Assembly (NCBI GenBank): GCA_038025085.1
Contig: CM076151.1
Location: 12,250,501 to 12,314,500 of the forward strand
Reading direction: 5' to 3'
DNA length: 64,000 nucleotides
From: Tetragonia tetragonoides
Lineage: Eukaryota; Streptophyta; Magnoliopsida; Caryophyllales; Aizoaceae
Shown: piece by piece, positions 60,201 to 64,000 of the stretch
How the letters are laid out: each line of letters opens with the position of its first letter
Position numbering within the stretch: position 1 is the first letter of the stretch
Position numbers and translations under genes: made by a program
Notes under the pieces: generated by a model
The model's database searches: none
The model's input: only the letters and a program-made list of their open reading frames with translations
Told to the model about the DNA's origin: nothing

Positions 60201-63200
60201 TCATAATGGAAAACAATTCAAAACATCTCCCCTGTGGACGTATAGTCGTATAACTTAACAGGACTGGGATACTTGTACAAGAAAGTAACAAAAATGAACT
60301 GAAACTAAAAACCAAGATGTTTGAGGAGTGGATCCTCGCTGGCTAGGCATGGCTTTATGGCAGGTCATTTATATCAATCTCCGTTGAAAGAAGGTAAGAT
60401 CTAAATTCTTTAGTTGGGTTGGTCTTTATGAGGTAAGTTGTTTGAAATGTATAGGGAGAGACTTGGGTGCCCTGCTACAGTGTTGGAGTTTCCTGCAGAT
60501 ATGGCTTTGGGGTTTCGGGGGGGGGGGGGAGGAGGAGAAGAAGATCTTGTGGATGAATGCTCTCTTGGGGACTTTGTCGTGTATTTTGCGAGAGAGGAAC
60601 ATGCGAGTGTTCTCTGGGCCATCATTGTCACTGGAGTTGTTACAGGACAATGTTACCTTTTGAACATCTCTATTGCATAAGGCAATCGAGGACTTTGTTT
60701 CAGAGGAATTTGGCCAACCAGTAACTAGATTTCCCATATAGGACATCTTGTCCTCGTTCATTGTATAACTGACTTACATGAATATATACTTTTTCTTATC
60801 TACGAAACTTTTCTATAAAAACATCTAGAAAGCATACGTACCCAGTGTGAAATAGAAATCAGCATTTTCCGCCAAATTGCATGAGATACTAGGGAATGTT
60901 TTATCAAAAGTTACATAAAATTACAAAGGCAATTTTTACAGAATTAAAGTATCTAATGGTTAGTTGACCATATGCATAAGTCGTATAGTATTAGCATTAG
61001 GTTTGTATTACAAGTTTGTTTCTTATGATATTAGTACTACTAAATGGAGAACCAAAACAGGAAAAGTACTTCAAAAATTAAAGTCTCAGTAATCCATGAA
61101 CAACTTGCAATGCAAGTAATGACACGGCCAACAATAACATCTCTAATCCATTTAAGTATGCTAGATCATCATTAAAATTCACCTTTTTTAACCTTGAGGC
61201 TTTAACTGAATATGGTAAAGAGAATGATTAGTGCACTTCTGTTTACCTGTACCAGAGATTGATGACTCGATTCCTTTCTAAGATTCTCAGCAGATTCACG
61301 AGAACAGGAGGGTTCAACTGATACAGAAACAGCGGGATATATAGGTGGACTTCTATCATTGGTTATTTCTGGGACATCTGAACATTCCTTGAGCAGTCCA
61401 CTAGCTTGTGGATAAGTGTTTTCTTTTTGGTCATTTGGACGTGATTCAGGCTTCTCCTGAGTTGCTTTCAACTGCTCGTTCCCTGTCACCTCAAATGAAG
61501 CTGAGAGGATTGCATTTAAGATGGCGCAAAATTGGCAATTAAGTTAATATTGGAGGGACCCCAAAGCTGAATCATGAATAAAGCTGAGATTCAAACCCAA
61601 AAGAACGCAGAAAACATCAAAAACACAGGTTAGCATGGCAGACAAATACCTTTTCTCCACCTTTCTTCCCTTACTGTCTCCTTGCTAGGGCCTTCAGCAT
61701 TTCCAATTGTGGATTCATGAGTTTGTCTCCCTGAGTGAGTTATTGCCTGAATAAAGCACAAGGTGAAATTTTCTTCCTATAACCATGACTGAACTTAGCA
61801 CTACAATTGCATTTTCAATCGTAACCTACTGGAATGATACAAATGATTGCTAAGAATTACCTTGCCCTTCATCCCTTCCACCCTCTCTCCACACAAACAT
61901 AAAGAAGAGGTAAAAAAAGAAATGAAACACAGAAGCGGACCTTATAAAAGGATGGAGGACGATAAGGTTCGCTGCATCTAGTCAACAGAGAATGCTCTGT
62001 CCCTTGAGATTTTAAATCGGAGCTCTCAGCTCCACCCTCAGATTGCTTCGAAGCTGACCAACTTCCTAGAATGCCGTTACGTTCTTGTAGGGAACTTCTC
62101 AGAATGCCCACACTTTCAGACTTTTGCCATGATTGTCGAGATTGGCTAGTGTAGTTTCTTCTGGAATTTGTGTGCGGTTCAGCATCCTCTTCAACTTTAG
62201 CTTCAAATAGAAGTCACATAGAAGGTCATCACCAATTGTCACTTACGCGGTTGAAGTAAATAATTCAAAAAGTAGGCTAGGACACCAAAGTAAGTTCTTG
62301 ACGTTGTATCCTAAAAAAAGGTGGGGATAGTGATCTTGTAATGGGGGGGGACCTGGATGGCGGTAACTGCGTAGAACATTTAATTGGGGCATGAATCAAT
62401 GAGCTAAAGAAAATCAGTGCCTCTATAGTAATAAGCTATATCCCACATTGTTCTTTTTTTTTTCTTCTTCTTTTGAGGCGATATCCCACATTGTTCATGA
62501 TGTTGTTCCACATCAATTTTCCTATGTATGTAGCAACGAATTACCTTCTATATCACTCATGTTACTCTTTATTGCACATATTTCTTAAAGTTCTACGCTA
62601 CCTAGAAGTGTGGAGACTCTAGAGAGTAAGGACAATTATTGATAACTATTACCACCATCTCCTTAATGATAGTATAAATGTGATGGTATGCTTATCTTGA
62701 CTTTTCAACTCAAAATCCTCATCATGCACAAACATTCTCCAAATAGCATTATACAATAACTAAACAAAATACTAATCATGAAGTTAAGGAGGAGGTAATA
62801 TTATTCATACCTGTTGAGTGCCTATCTTTAGAGTTCCACTTGCTGTTGTCGCACTTTTCATGTGATTCTCCAGTAGAATCACCCAGCATCCTACCAGTGG
62901 CTAGTGATACTCCAGTTGAATCACCCAGCAGCATACCAGTGGCTAGTGATTCAGAGCTCCATAATTTCTGGTGCTCACACGTGCTATAGTAAGTATCATC
63001 CAGCTCACTGTTCCAGAAAAAACAGCATAAGGTATAGAGCTTAAGGCTATCACAGTAATGAAGCAATAAACAGTAGTTCATAATTTATGGCAATAGTTTA
63101 GCCTCCAACCAAATCAGGCATCAAGTCGTCGAAGTAAGCATCCACAGATATCTTGAATCCTAGTGTTGTAAGCTTATAAATTAAATGAATGGGAAAGATG

Positions 63201-63975
63201 TAAGCTACTATTGTCGTAAACTTGTAATCATGAATCATGACACTTAAAATAAATAATCATTTAACCAGCAATTAACTAGTAAGCAGCATACAAATGGTAA
63301 TCATAAGCTCTATACATACATGTCCTATTATTTTCCAGCATGGAAGGAAATAAGCACCACCACCGTTGTACATTCTCCATGACAACAAGCTCTAAAATTC
63401 CAAAACAAGAATAACAGCAAGATACACAAAGACTAAGATTTCCAAAGAAACAAAGTACACATGAAAGTTAAAGCCAAGCTTATTCAACCTAATTCGTGCG
63501 TAACTAACAACGGTCAGTACGCAAACACGTGTAATAACAACCGCGAATTTCTAACTTCTTCATGATTCCCTTAAAGCTACATCATTTACCAACGGAAAAC
63601 GAACGTGCAAAAAACAAAAACAAAAAACAAAAACAAAAAACAAAAACAAAAACAAAAACAAAATCAATAACAAAAAAACAATAGGATTATCCTCATGTTC
63701 AGTCAGAGTCTGACAACAATTATATGATTAAGCCACAATCCACAAAAAAGCAAAACAATGACAAGACTTAACATAATAACGCTAAAAAACAAGCACAATT
63801 AACAACGACAAATAGCATCATAACACTGTATACATCATACTTATGATTGTTCATAAAGAGAAAAGGCGGAATTTACCTCAGAATTGACTGATCAAATCCA
63901 CTAGGTAACTCCTTGCAAACATCCAGTTCAGACAGAGACAACAAAAATTCCCTCTCATATGAAATTCTAGGTTCT
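57226..63975 (-). CDS. Putative eIF4E-binding disordered protein (4E-T/CBE1-like), 5' end beyond window
   Basis: Exons, minus strand: 63877-63975, 62811-63007, 61941-62200, 61650-61746, 61247-61500, 59957-60124, 59072-59145, 58564-58639, 57480-58436 and 57226-57368 (stop 57226-57228). The first visible exon reads RISYEREFLLSLSELDVCKE; YEREFLL fits the YxxxxL(hydrophobic) motif that binds the translation cap protein eIF4E, and this region recalls plant CBE1/4E-T relatives. The rest is Ser/Gln/Pro-rich with few hydrophobic clusters. Other segments: HVDPDFIDE, SKFVNWFSD, and a C-terminal block FFSQLINTQTRLAQMNLEA. Exon 2 has an internal repeat (SLATGMLLGDSTG/SLATGRMLGDSTG). Phase from exon 59957-60124 to 59072-59145 fails by one base unless the donor at 59911 is used. 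Function is inferred from one motif. Confidence 0.6.
58901..58914 (+). repeat. Poly-C run in an intron
   Basis: An uninterrupted C run of about 14. Similar G runs are near 21060-21071 and 60519-60530. Such runs are prone to length errors. Confidence 0.8.
63600..63680 (+). repeat. (CAAAAA)n low-complexity tract
   Basis: CAAAAA/CAAAAAA units are repeated for about 70 bp in an intron of the 4E-T-like gene. Confidence 0.85.
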
Positions 63976-64000
63976 CTGCAAATCAGAATTTACACACATT

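Noticed and set aside
60438..60680. Open frames around the poly-G run at 60519-60530
   Set aside because: They sit in an intron of the 4E-T-like gene, their frame depends on the length of a G run, and they match nothing I know.
63600..63680. Possible CRISPR-like spaced repeats
   Set aside because: It is a simple CAAAAA low-complexity tract. No repeat-spacer arrangement is present, and the DNA is plant nuclear.

Overview
The window is plant nuclear DNA, from a eudicot. The genes have many exons with GT-AG introns, AT-rich spacers and dense plant transposons (tRNA-derived SINEs, hAT-like and Mutator-like MITEs, a Helitron, Copia LTR pieces). I cannot name the species. Caryophyllales is only a guess.

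Layout. (1) 1-8549, minus: DNA primase-polymerase PRIMPOL, 12 exons visible, 3' end outside the window. (2) 8917-10172: a satellite array with a period of about 312 bp. (3) About 11.3-18.56 kb, plus: a DUF21/CNNM-CBS membrane protein (CBSDUF5 type, 12 coding exons) with a probable 3.6 kb leader intron. (4) 19.07-19.67 kb: three tRNA-like units. (5) 19874-20440, plus: PAM68-like chloroplast membrane protein, single exon. (6) 21617-26460, minus: a REVEILLE clock MYB (RVE6 type, 8 exons) with two evening elements upstream. As I recall the Arabidopsis map, homologues of these four genes (At5g52800, At5g52790, At5g52780, At5g52660) lie close together in the same order, so this looks like conserved microsynteny.

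(7) 29-57 kb: a locally duplicated array of four small heavy-metal-associated (HMA) domain genes at 31.0, 36.0, 46.5 and 54.4 kb, plus the downstream flank of a probable lost copy at 39.0-39.5 kb. Two genes encode a C-terminal CaaX box (HIPP type) and two do not (HPP type). All four have the HMA fold without the usual CxxC pair. Transposons have been inserted repeatedly between the copies. Because the flanks are duplicated, several insertions can be read against an empty paralogous site: three SINEs, a 1.0 kb Helitron, a 0.8 kb MULE-like MITE and a 5.3 kb MULE with a decayed transposase. The MULE separates the promoter block of one HIPP gene from its transcribed region. (8) 48-53.3 kb: more MITEs, a recent 189-bp tandem duplication and a solo LTR nested in a repeat-bearing element. 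(9) 57226-63975, minus: a long disordered protein with a putative eIF4E-binding motif (4E-T/CBE1-like), 5' end outside the window.

Two otherwise well-conserved genes (PRIMPOL exon 7, RVE6 exon 3) each lack one base in an A-run. These are either residual homopolymer errors or real frameshifts. No wholly new system is claimed. The most unusual items are the HMA gene array with its insertion history, the tRNA-like units with a compensatory stem change, the large hairpin inside the MULE, and the inverted SINE pair around PRIMPOL exon 2.
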